Below the pieces are notes generated by a model that made no database searches, was not told where the DNA came from, and was given only the letters and a program-made list of their open reading frames with translations. Positions 1 to 6,997 of a stretch of DNA of 34,571 bases are shown here, piece after piece (the first letter of the stretch is position 1; each line of letters opens with the position of its first letter). The position numbers and the translations under genes are program-made. Source of the DNA: an uncultured Verrucomicrobia subdivision 3 bacterium (lineage in GTDB: Bacteria > Verrucomicrobiota > Verrucomicrobiae > Limisphaerales > UBA11358); NCBI GenBank assembly GCA_903921455.1, contig CAIXPZ010000036.1:1-34571 (forward strand), given 5' to 3'.

Positions 1-1801
1 CGGAATAGCTGGCCGCGTCGTTGGTGGTGACGGCCGAAATGGTGAACACGTTTGAGGTCGCCCCGGCAATCGGTGCGCCGTTTTTCAGCCATTGATATGT
101 CAGCGGCGCCGTGCCCGTGGCCGTGACGGTGAATGAAGCCGGGTTTCCTTGCGTGATCGTGGCATTCGCCGGCGGCGATGTGATGGCGGGCGCAACGAGC
201 ACAATCAGCGTGGCGCTGGCGCTGGTCGCGCTGCCGACGGCGTTCGTGACGGTCGCAGAATAATTGGCGGCATCCGTGGCGGTAACTTTGGTCAAGGTGA
301 GCGTCGCGGTAGTCGCCCCGGAAATGGGTGTGCCGTTTTTCAACCATTGATAACTCAGCGGCGCGGTGCCGCTGGCGGTGACCGTGAAGGTAATGTTGCT
401 GCCGGCGACAATGGTGGCGCCTACCGGCGACGTCGTGATGGCCGGCGGAATCGCTACTGTGAGCGTGGCGGCGGCACTCGTGACGCTGCCCAGGCTGTTC
501 GACACGGTGACGGAATAAGCCGCCGCATCGCCGCTGCCGACAGCGGAGAGATTCAGGGTGGCGGTGGTCGCGCCGGAAACATTGCCGCCGTCGGCCAGCG
601 GAGCGTTGCCCTTCAGCCATTGATAAAACAGCGGCGTTGAACCGGCGGCGGTCACGGTGAAACTGGCATTGCCACCGGCTACGACGGAAGCACTGGCCGG
701 CGCGGTGGTGATGGTGGGTGCCGCCACCACGGTGAGCGGCGCGATGGAACTGGTGACGCTGCCGGCCAGGTTGGTGATGATCACCGAATAATTGCCCGCA
801 TCTGCCGTGGCGATAGTGGCGACGGTCAGCACGTTGGAACTGACGCCGGAAAATTTTGTGCCGTTGGTGATGGCTCCGCTGTTTTTGAGCCAGCGATAAC
901 TCAGCGGCGCGCTGCCGGTGGCCGTCACGGCAAAAGTGGCGCTCGCGCCGGTCGTCAGGGTTTGCGCGGCGGGCTGGCTGGAAATTGCTGGCGGCACGAT
1001 GACCGTCAAAGCCGCCGCCGTGCTGGTGGCGGTGCCGACGGCATTGCTGACGAGCACGGAATAATTGCCCGCATCCGTCGCGGTTACGCCGGTCAGGGTG
1101 AGCGTGGCGGTGTTGGCGCCGGAGATATTGCCGGTGCTGGCGAGCGGGGTGCTGTTTTTCAACCAGTAGTAGGTCAGCGGCGCGGTGCCGCTGGCCGTGA
1201 CGGTGAAGGTGGCGTTTTTTCCGGTGGCAATTGTGGCGCTGGCCGGCGGGCTGGTGATGGCCGGGGCGGTGGGCGTGGTGGTGCCGCTGATCGTAAGGGT
1301 GATGGATTGCGCGAGTGAGGCATTGCCCGGACTGACGCAGGTCACGCTGGTGGTATATGTGCCGGCGGTGGTCGGCGTGCCGGAGATATAGCCGCCGATG
1401 GTCGACGCTTTGTTGACCCAAGACGCTGTAAATGTCAGCCCTGGTGGCAAGGTGACGGTCGTGCTTTGGTTGTTAGCAAGGAGTGCGGAACTGACGCTGC
1501 CGGCGGACAAAATAAAATAGTCAGCAGAAGCCGCTGTGTTTCCGCCGCCGATGGAAACGGTGACGTTGTTGCTGAACGCAGTTCCCACCGCGCCGCTAAA
1601 GGAGTTTGGCGTGGTGAATAATGACGTCGCCCCGGAAACGGCGTCCACCGAGCCAAGCACGGCTCCCGCGCCGATGCCCCAGCGCAGGATGATGGCAAAG
1701 GCGGAGGCGGTGGCCGGATGGGTGACCAGCGTCCGGGCCAGGGGCAGCACCTGCAACAATGCCGCCAGAACAACCGCGGGCCTGCGTAGGTGAAACAACA
1801 T
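1..1801 (-). CDS. Secreted multi-Ig-domain protein, partial (C-terminus outside window)
   Basis: The frame is open from an ATG at 1801 down to base 1 with no stop, about 600 residues. Residues 1-25 look like a signal or anchor segment. A second hydrophobic stretch (FAIILRWGIG, about 35-50) is followed by DAVSGAT at 53-59, which resembles an ApbE flavinylation site. Residues about 110-155 (PPGLTF then ISGTPTTAGTY) resemble a He_PIG putative Ig domain. From about residue 180 at least five tandem Ig-like domains of 85-92 residues follow, each with a xYxWLKN core, then a DAxxYS turn; they lack paired cysteines. The last is cut by the window edge. The ATG lies 12 bases after the stop of the paralogous upstream gene, so co-transcription is likely. 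The role is unknown; surface adhesion or glycan binding is a common guess for such proteins. Confidence 0.85.
   Translation of the reverse strand, partial: MLFHLRRPAVVLAALLQVLPLARTLVTHPATASAFAIILRWGIGAGAVLGSVDAVSGATSLFTTPNSFSGAVGTAFSNNVTVSIGGGNTAASADYFILSAGSVSSALLANNQSTTVTLPPGLTFTASWVNKASTIGGYISGTPTTAGTYTTSVTCVSPGNASLAQSITLTISGTTTPTAPAITSPPASATIATGKNATFTVTASGTAPLTYYWLKNSTPLASTGNISGANTATLTLTGVTATDAGNYSVLVSNAVGTATSTAAALTVIVPPAISSQPAAQTLTTGASATFAVTATGSAPLSYRWLKNSGAITNGTKFSGVSSNVLTVATIATADAGNYSVIITNLAGSVTSSIAPLTVVAAPTITTAPASASVVAGGNASFTVTAAGSTPLFYQWLKGNAPLADGGNVSGATTATLNLSAVGSGDAAAYSVTVSNSLGSVTSAAATLTVAIPPAITTSPVGATIVAGSNITFTVTASGTAPLSYQWLKNGTPISGATTATLTLTKVTATDAANYSATVTNAVGSATSASATLIVLVAPAITSPPANATITQGNPASFTVTATGTAPLTYQWLKNGAPIAGATSNVFTISAVTTNDAASYS
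1625..1645 (-). other. Candidate FMN attachment motif DAVSGAT in the Ig-like protein
   Basis: Codons 53-59 read D-A-V-S-G-A-T, matching the ApbE target pattern D-x-x-[ST]-[GA]-A-[TS]. The acceptor would be Thr59. The motif directly follows a hydrophobic segment. Flavinylation is inferred from the motif and the nearby apbE only. Confidence 0.4.
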
Positions 1802-1813
1802 AATACAACGGGG

Positions 1814-3097
1814 TTAGGGCACGACCAGTACGCGATAAAAGAGGCTGGGAATGCCGGGTGAATGGGTGATGACGATGGGGGTGGCGGTGGTGGGCGGGAG
1901 AATGTTGGTGAACACGTTCCATGTGCCGCCGGACATCGTCCCGTTGGTCAGCACGGTGTTGGTCAGGCCCACGACCGGCGTGAACGTGAATTGAAAGTTG
2001 CCGCTGCTGGCAGCCGGGCCGGTGATCGGCGGCGGCGGCGGGTTGGTGACCACCAGCGTGGCGAAGATGCTGTTCGTGATGCCGGCGGTATTGGTGATGG
2101 TTACCGAGTAAGTGCCCGCCTGACTGGCGCGTAGATTGGTCAATGCCAACGAGGAATTAGTGGCATCCAGTAGGGCGCTGTTGGTATTGAAGTTCCACTG
2201 GTAAGCCAGCGCCGGCACACCTCCGGCCACGACGCTAAACGAGGCGCTGCCGCCGGCTATAGTTGTCAGGCTGACGGGCTGGTTGGTGATGACAGGTGGT
2301 TGCCAGACGGTGAGCAGCGCATAGGTGCTATTGGTGAACCCGGCGGAATTCGTGATTGCCACCGAGTAGGTTCCGGCGTTGGTGAGTTGGATGTTCGTGA
2401 GCGTAACTGAAGCGTTGGTTTGGTTTAACAACGCCGTATTGGTGTTGTAATACCATTGATATTTGAACGGCGCGGTGCCGCCATTGGTTATGCTGAACGT
2501 GGCGTTGTTGCCGACGGTATTTGTCAGGCTAGTGGGCTGGTTGGTGATGGTGGGGACGGAACCACCACTAGCAGCCAAAATGGCGAAGGTAAAATCACCA
2601 GCAATGGGATTTGCTCCTGAATATGTGAGATCAATGTGAAAAGCATTAGTGCCAACTTTGGTTGGAGTCCCGGAAATTACACAGTAAACATTTGTAAGAC
2701 TCGAACTTCCAGTGTTTCGATCTACAAATTTGAAAGTCAATCCCGGGGGCATACCATTCGTCGTAGTCTGGTTACTAAGAACAACGGCGGCTACCACGCT
2801 GTTAGTTAAGAGGGTGCAAAGTGCTCCCCCATCTCCCGAGGTTTTGACGGTTAATGTCAGGTTGTTGGTTAAAGGCGAATTGACTGTTCCAACCAAGTTT
2901 GTCGGTGCGGCGAAAAAGTTCGTCGCTGCCGAATGTGCATCATAGGCACCTATCACCGCCGCCGAGCCAATGCCCCAACGTAGGATGATGGCAAAGCTAG
3001 AACTAGCCGTCGGGCTGGTGACGATGTTGCGGAGGAGCGGTAGGAGTTGCAGTGCCGCCGCAAGTAACAAGGGTAATGTCCGGGTGAGACGTTTCAT
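1814..3097 (-). CDS. Secreted Ig-like domain protein, paralogue of the downstream gene
   Basis: A 427-residue Asn/Thr-rich protein. The N-terminal ~60 residues align without gaps with the downstream protein: signal-like segment, shared FAIILRWGIG, then DAHSAAT at residues 53-59 where the neighbour has DAVSGAT. A He_PIG-like part follows (PPGLTF and ISGTPTKVGT, about 117-160). Two Ig-like domains occupy about 185-270 and 271-355. The tail ends in SLFYRVLVVP, a C-terminal style common in verrucomicrobial secreted proteins. Cysteines are few. The gene starts 53 bases after the DUF4266 stop on the same strand and no terminator is visible in that gap, so it may belong to the apbE/DUF3570 transcript. 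The function is unknown. The first third of the gene is more AT-rich than its neighbours. Confidence 0.85.
   Translation of the reverse strand: MKRLTRTLPLLLAAALQLLPLLRNIVTSPTASSSFAIILRWGIGSAAVIGAYDAHSAATNFFAAPTNLVGTVNSPLTNNLTLTVKTSGDGGALCTLLTNSVVAAVVLSNQTTTNGMPPGLTFKFVDRNTGSSSLTNVYCVISGTPTKVGTNAFHIDLTYSGANPIAGDFTFAILAASGGSVPTITNQPTSLTNTVGNNATFSITNGGTAPFKYQWYYNTNTALLNQTNASVTLTNIQLTNAGTYSVAITNSAGFTNSTYALLTVWQPPVITNQPVSLTTIAGGSASFSVVAGGVPALAYQWNFNTNSALLDATNSSLALTNLRASQAGTYSVTITNTAGITNSIFATLVVTNPPPPPITGPAASSGNFQFTFTPVVGLTNTVLTNGTMSGGTWNVFTNILPPTTATPIVITHSPGIPSLFYRVLVVP
2921..2941 (-). other. Candidate FMN attachment motif DAHSAAT in the paralogous Ig-like protein
   Basis: Codons 53-59 read D-A-H-S-A-A-T, at exactly the position of DAVSGAT in the neighbouring paralogue. 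Ala replaces Gly in the fifth position, a substitution I believe the pattern tolerates. Inference only. Confidence 0.35.
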
Positions 3098-3150
3098 GTC
3101 TGTTATTTAATTTGGGGTTCTGTGCTGATTTTTTGTTCGCTTGTTAATTG

Positions 3151-3369
3151 TTAATTACAACCGCATCCGCCGCCGCCGACGCCGCGTCCGCCGCTGGCAT
3201 CTTCGCGCGAGAACCAGATGTGTTCGGCTTGGGCCACCCCGAGCGGATCGCGGTCGCCGCGCATGGTATAATCGGCCAGATGTTCGCGCTGCCAGGGTTT
3301 GACGTTTGCGCAGCCGGTAACAGTGATAAGCAAGGCGGATGCCAACAGTAAAATCGCTTTGATTTTCAT
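3151..3369 (-). CDS. DUF4266-family small lipoprotein
   Basis: A 72-residue lipoprotein. Residues 1-19 form a signal peptide ending in the lipobox VTGC, so Cys20 would be lipidated. The mature part has the family's VKPWQRE-LA segment (about 23-32) and ends in a Gly-rich tail with terminal GGGCGCN, leaving two cysteines two residues apart at the extreme C-terminus. This is the DUF4266 pattern as I remember it, and members are commonly found beside DUF3570, ApbE and TlpA-like genes, as here. The ATG at 3369 lies five bases after the thioredoxin stop. Longer upstream starts in this frame were rejected because they would overlap the thioredoxin gene in a shadow frame. The function is unknown; the Cys tail could bind metal or be a thiol substrate of the adjacent thioredoxin (inference). 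Confidence 0.85.
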   Translation of the reverse strand: MKIKAILLLASALLITVTGCANVKPWQREHLADYTMRGDRDPLGVAQAEHIWFSREDASGGRGVGGGGCGCN

Positions 3370-3374
3370 AGGTT

Positions 3375-3869
3375 TTATTTCAAAAGGGAGTCGATTTCGC
3401 TGAGATATTCCTTGCGGGTGTCTTCGCCGTGGAAACCCTTGTGCATAAAACGCACCTTGCCTTCGCCATCCAGAATGAACGAGGTGGGCATGGTCTGTGG
3501 CTCCACCGCCGCCACGAGTTTCTGTTCCCCGTCGCGGACCACCGTGAGCAAGACGGGATGTTTCTGGAGGAATTTGTCCATGTTCGCCTGCTTCTCGTCC
3601 ACATTCACCGCCAGCACGACCAGGCGGTCGCCATATTTTTTCTGGAGTTCGTCCAGCACCGGGAATGACTTGGCGCAGGGCAGGCACCAGGAGGCCCAGA
3701 AATCCACGATCACGATTTTGCCCTTCAGCGAATCGGGCAATTTGCCTTCAAGGTTGAAGGTGGTGAGGTCGGGCAGCGTGTCGCCAACTTTCAGCGCGGC
3801 GCTGGCGGTGTAAACAATTCCAGCGAGCAGCGTCGCCAGTGTCAGTTTTTTAAGCAGGGATGTATTCAT
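3375..3869 (-). CDS. TlpA/ResA-like periplasmic thioredoxin
   Basis: A 164-residue thiol-disulfide oxidoreductase. Residues 1-24 are a signal peptide (ATLLAGIVYTASA). The thioredoxin fold follows, with the active site WCLPC (Cys62 and Cys65), the cis-Pro segment MPTS (Pro128) and the typical FILDGEGKVRFMHKG strand. The start at 3869 was chosen because it gives the signal peptide; it sits inside the 3' end of the full apbE frame (stop at 3850-3852), an overlap suggesting translational coupling. It probably keeps exported cysteines reduced, and the DUF4266 lipoprotein with its CGC tail, encoded five bases downstream, is the obvious candidate partner (inference). Confidence 0.92.
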   Translation of the reverse strand: MNTSLLKKLTLATLLAGIVYTASAALKVGDTLPDLTTFNLEGKLPDSLKGKIVIVDFWASWCLPCAKSFPVLDELQKKYGDRLVVLAVNVDEKQANMDKFLQKHPVLLTVVRDGEQKLVAAVEPQTMPTSFILDGEGKVRFMHKGFHGEDTRKEYLSEIDSLLK

Positions 3870-3987
3870 GGAATTTTCGGGAATAGAGTTTGGTGGTTTC
3901 GGTGGTGACGGCTCCGGCGGCGCCGGGATGGAGTTCGACCAGTTGCAAGCCCTCTTTCGCGCCGAGGATGCACACGCTGGTCGAAAG
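3850..3987 (-). pseudogene. Detached in-frame C-terminus of apbE beyond the amber codon
   Basis: Forty-five sense codons follow the TAG at 3988-3990 in the same frame and end at TAA 3850-3852. They begin LSTSVCILGAKEGL, matching the conserved end of ApbE proteins (LSTxxFxLGxEKG type). No start codon suits independent expression. It would be translated only by amber readthrough, or the TAG is a mutation or sequencing error. Confidence 0.75.
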
Positions 3988-4848
3988 CTAACCAGCAATG
4001 GTGCAGCTCGGCGCGATGATGGACACGGCGCGGCAATCATTCAGGGCGGGATAGCCGGTGCGCGGGTCGAGGATGTGGCCGTAGCGACGGCCGTTAAATT
4101 CAAAGTTGCGCAGGTAATCGCCGGAGGTGGCGACCGCGTGGTCGGTCACGGCCACGCCCGCCCAGCATTTGCCGGGGTTCGTCGCATCGTCGAGGCCGAT
4201 CCACCAGAATTTCTTTTCCAGCGCATGGCCGCGCACGCGCACGTCCTGGCCGAAATCCACCATCACGTTCGGGATACCGCGCTGGATGGCCATGTTCATG
4301 ACGCAGTCCACGGCGTATTCCTTGCCGATGCCGCCCAGGTCGAGCGCCATGCCGGCGCGGGGCAGAAAAATACCGCCGGCCCGGCGCTGGATCTTGTTCC
4401 AGCCGACGAGTTCGCGGGCGGCTTGGATGGCGGAATCGTCCGGCACGACCGGCGGACGCTGTTTCCAGTTCCACAGTTTGATGAGCGGCAAAGCCGTCGG
4501 GTCAAACGAGCCGCGGGTGAAGAAAAATAATTCCTGGCACAGGTTGAACAGGCGGTCGGTTTCGGGATCGGTTTCCACCCAATGTTCGCCGGCGGCGGCG
4601 TTGATCCGGCCGATGAGGCTGTCCGGCAGAAAGCGCGAGTAGCGCGCCTCGAACTGCGCGGTCCAGGTGACGACATCGCGTTGGAAATCGCGGGCGATGT
4701 CGCCGGGGACGCCGTGAAAATTCACGCGGCAGAGCGTGCTCATGGCGCGGAACTCCAGCTTGTGCAAGCCGCGCTCCACCGACGTCTGCGCGGATTGCGA
4801 GACGCGGGCAAGCACTTCCTGCGCTGAATTGGGGCTGGTTATCACCAT
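3988..4848 (-). CDS. apbE: FAD:protein FMN transferase (ApbE family), truncated by in-frame amber
   Basis: ApbE attaches FMN from FAD to Thr/Ser of target proteins. Family motifs are present: ALDLGGIGKEYAVD (168-181), VDFGQDVRVRG (197-207), ATSGDYLRNFEFNG (240-253) and HILDPRTGYP (258-267). The frame stops at TAG (3988-3990, codon 287) immediately after APSCTIAG. The next 45 codons, down to TAA at 3850-3852, continue the family C-terminus (LSTSVCILGAKEGLQ...). The undisrupted protein would be about 332 residues, normal for ApbE. The truncated form lacks the LST threonine region that in characterised ApbE proteins contributes to metal binding, so it is probably inactive unless the amber is read through. 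There is no signal peptide, which is odd if the targets are exported. The ATG overlaps the DUF3570 stop by seven bases. Confidence 0.9.
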   Translation of the reverse strand: MVITSPNSAQEVLARVSQSAQTSVERGLHKLEFRAMSTLCRVNFHGVPGDIARDFQRDVVTWTAQFEARYSRFLPDSLIGRINAAAGEHWVETDPETDRLFNLCQELFFFTRGSFDPTALPLIKLWNWKQRPPVVPDDSAIQAARELVGWNKIQRRAGGIFLPRAGMALDLGGIGKEYAVDCVMNMAIQRGIPNVMVDFGQDVRVRGHALEKKFWWIGLDDATNPGKCWAGVAVTDHAVATSGDYLRNFEFNGRRYGHILDPRTGYPALNDCRAVSIIAPSCTIAG

Positions 4849-6017
4849 AAAATCGAAAGGCCGATGGTATAGACGTTGGCTTTGGGATACATGCCGGAGT
4901 CGGTTTTGCCGTCCATGCCGTGCATTTCGTAGCGGTGATAGCCGGCGACTACATGCACATGATCATTGATCACGGCGGTGGCCTGGAGTCCCATATCTGT
5001 CGAGTATAATTCCGAAAGGCGGTAATCGGATGAGTGGAATCCACCAGGGTTTGTTGTGTATGGCCCGTTAAACGTGACTTGATAAAAATCCGCCGCCGAT
5101 TGTTCGTAAACCCGGACAAAGGGTTCGGCGATGAAATGTTTGCCCAGCCATTGATGCCAGGTCAGGCCTACGGTGTTGGCCGTTACGCCGTAGGTGTCAT
5201 GGTAGAAGCGGTAGGAACCTTCCAGGCTCGCGTTGAGCTTGTCGAAGTATTGGGTCAGCGAAGTGTAGACGATTTCCTTGTTGCGGTGGGCCGGGCGACG
5301 CTCCGGCACGCCGATGTAGAAACCCGCCGGGAAAATGTCAGGGTGATATTGTGCGCTCCGGTAGGGATCGCTTAAATAGCCGGAATCATTTCCAAATGTG
5401 AACGCCGTATTTAAAATGGTCTTTGGTGTGAGTAATTGGGTGATGCCGACAATGCCTTCCGTGGAGGATTTATCGCTCCAGATTGTTTCATTGGGAAAGT
5501 TGCGGACCGTGTCGAAATTATGCGAGACGCCTAATTGCAGGGTGGTGTTCTTTTCGTTGAACTCGATCGCATCATTCAGCGAAATGCCGTAGGACTGGTA
5601 ATCGTGTTCCTTGCTATAGGCGAAACCCGGTGTGATGGTCTGGTTGCCCAGCCGGCAATCCGTTTGCAGGCTGATGGAGCGGCGAATATCCCAAACTTGT
5701 GTGGTTAAGATTTTTCCATTCAAGTTATGCGTTCCCGTCGGGGTGGCTCCGGAGATGCCGTCGTAAACGAGTTCGCCCTTGGCGATGATGGCGTCCACGA
5801 GTTTCTGCTCGAAGTAAACCGAATGCGTGTCAATCGTCATCCGGTTGTTGTCTTCCTTGTAATATTCGTAGCGGTAGTCCACCTGATCCTCGGCGCGGAG
5901 CAATTGCGGGAGGCTCACGGTCAGTCCCAGCGGCAGGCTCCGGCGCCAGTGGCGCAGCATGTGCCAGACTTGGTTCACCGCGCGGGCGGGCCGGAAAGAA
6001 TTCGTATTTCTAATCAT
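4842..6017 (-). CDS. DUF3570-family outer-membrane barrel protein
   Basis: A 391-residue protein from ATG 6017 (a TTG at 6023 is possible). After a short basic N-terminus and weak signal-like segment (LPLGLTVSLPQLLRAED, about 28-44) come alternating amphipathic strands such as VDYRYEYYKED, SLEGSYRFYHDTYG and HFIAEPFVRVYEQ. The final residue is aromatic (IGLSILW), as in outer-membrane beta-barrels. This matches DUF3570 as I remember it. Residues 86-92 read DGISGAT, a perfect ApbE-type flavinylation motif with Thr92 as predicted acceptor. It is the first gene of the minus-strand run and overlaps apbE by seven bases. The function is unknown; a flavin-bearing outer-membrane redox protein is an inference. 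Confidence 0.85.
   Translation of the reverse strand: MIRNTNSFRPARAVNQVWHMLRHWRRSLPLGLTVSLPQLLRAEDQVDYRYEYYKEDNNRMTIDTHSVYFEQKLVDAIIAKGELVYDGISGATPTGTHNLNGKILTTQVWDIRRSISLQTDCRLGNQTITPGFAYSKEHDYQSYGISLNDAIEFNEKNTTLQLGVSHNFDTVRNFPNETIWSDKSSTEGIVGITQLLTPKTILNTAFTFGNDSGYLSDPYRSAQYHPDIFPAGFYIGVPERRPAHRNKEIVYTSLTQYFDKLNASLEGSYRFYHDTYGVTANTVGLTWHQWLGKHFIAEPFVRVYEQSAADFYQVTFNGPYTTNPGGFHSSDYRLSELYSTDMGLQATAVINDHVHVVAGYHRYEMHGMDGKTDSGMYPKANVYTIGLSILW
5742..5762 (-). other. Candidate FMN attachment motif DGISGAT in DUF3570
   Basis: Codons 86-92 are D-G-I-S-G-A-T, the D-x-x-[ST]-G-A-T motif known from NqrB/NqrC/RnfG-type ApbE targets. It is encoded in the gene directly upstream of, and overlapping, apbE. 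The following residues are PTG. Thr92 would be the acceptor. Confidence 0.55.
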
Positions 6018-6282
6018 ATTCAAGGTTGGATTCCCAAAATGTTGCCTGAATCTAGCAGCGCCACCATAAAAAGCCGGTGTATGAAGGATTAAAAAAAATT
6101 TAAGTTTATGAAGTGCCGGGGAACTTAGCGGTGCCTGAACTTGCGGGAATGATAACCCTCCTCCTCTGGCCGGCGACCGGTGTGATTTGGGGAAATGTCC
6201 TTGACGAAAACCCGGTTGCTGGCGTTAATCCCAAGGCAGCTTGACTGGCTTGACGTTGAATTTTTTAATGAAACCACAATTT

Positions 6283-6963
6283 ATGAAACACTCCGCAATA
6301 AATTATTTATCCATCACCTTGGCGGCCTTGGGCTTGACTGTTTTCACCGCGTCGGCAGAAGCCCCGTTGGATGGCCTCAACCTCGTCACCGTCGCCTTGA
6401 CCCTGCAATCCCAGGGCGGATTCAGCGGCGACGGCACCGTCAGCACCTACGCCAAGCCCACGGTCAGCAAAATGGACACCAAAGATATCCTCAACCAGCT
6501 CGCCCGCGACAAATATGCCCAGTCCGTTTACTCCGCCACGTCGTTTCCCAACGGCTCCAAGCTGGCGCTGGCGGGCGGGTTTTTTGTGGTCGTGGATAAG
6601 AACGACCAGCTCATCGTGGATGTCTCGGACATCATGCGGTTTTCCGCCGGGGACAACGATATTTTGAGCGGTAAGATTAATGACACCACAAGGCTCGCCA
6701 GCCCCAGCCTCACCGAATTGATCGTGGTGAAACTCACGTTCGATGACACTTTTATTTTTGGCGGCGGCAACTTAAAGTTTTTTGCGCAGGGCCTGGACAC
6801 CGTCCAGACCAAGGATTCAAAGCCGAACGCCTCCGGAAATTATTCGGAAAATTCTTCCGACTCCGTCAAAAATTCCGCCGGTGAAGGCAGCTCCAAAGGC
6901 TCACCCTTTGTGCTGACCGGTTCCATCCAGGGCAAACGGAATGTGAAGCTGACCCTTAAGTAA
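6283..6963 (+). CDS. Secreted protein of unknown family
   Basis: 226 residues from ATG 6283; an ATG at 6268 and a TTG at 6241 are in-frame alternatives. The 6283 start gives a compact signal peptide, MKHSAINYLSITLAALGLTV with a likely cut after FTASA. No cysteine and no further membrane segment is seen in the mature part. The middle holds strand-rich hydrophobic stretches (LALAGGFFVVVDKNDQLIVDVSDIM, residues about 95-119; TELIVVKLTFDDTFIFGG). A Ser/Asn-rich linker (about 180-208) precedes a C-terminal GSIQGKRNVKLTLK. I do not recognise the family. It is divergent from the DUF3570 gene and convergent with the two-component genes. No good Shine-Dalgarno site lies before any candidate start. Confidence 0.75.
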   Translation: MKHSAINYLSITLAALGLTVFTASAEAPLDGLNLVTVALTLQSQGGFSGDGTVSTYAKPTVSKMDTKDILNQLARDKYAQSVYSATSFPNGSKLALAGGFFVVVDKNDQLIVDVSDIMRFSAGDNDILSGKINDTTRLASPSLTELIVVKLTFDDTFIFGGGNLKFFAQGLDTVQTKDSKPNASGNYSENSSDSVKNSAGEGSSKGSPFVLTGSIQGKRNVKLTLK

Positions 6964-6997
6964 AAGTCCTCCGTGGACTAGAGCCAGTCCCCGCCGG

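Noticed and set aside
149..1391. Plus-strand reading frames opposite the first Ig-like gene
   Set aside because: Compositional shadows: Arg/Gly-rich with no domains. The minus strand gives a clean signal peptide and five Ig repeats.
6964..6985. Small AGTCC/GGACT hairpin as terminator after the unknown secreted protein
   Set aside because: The stem is only five pairs and no T-run follows.
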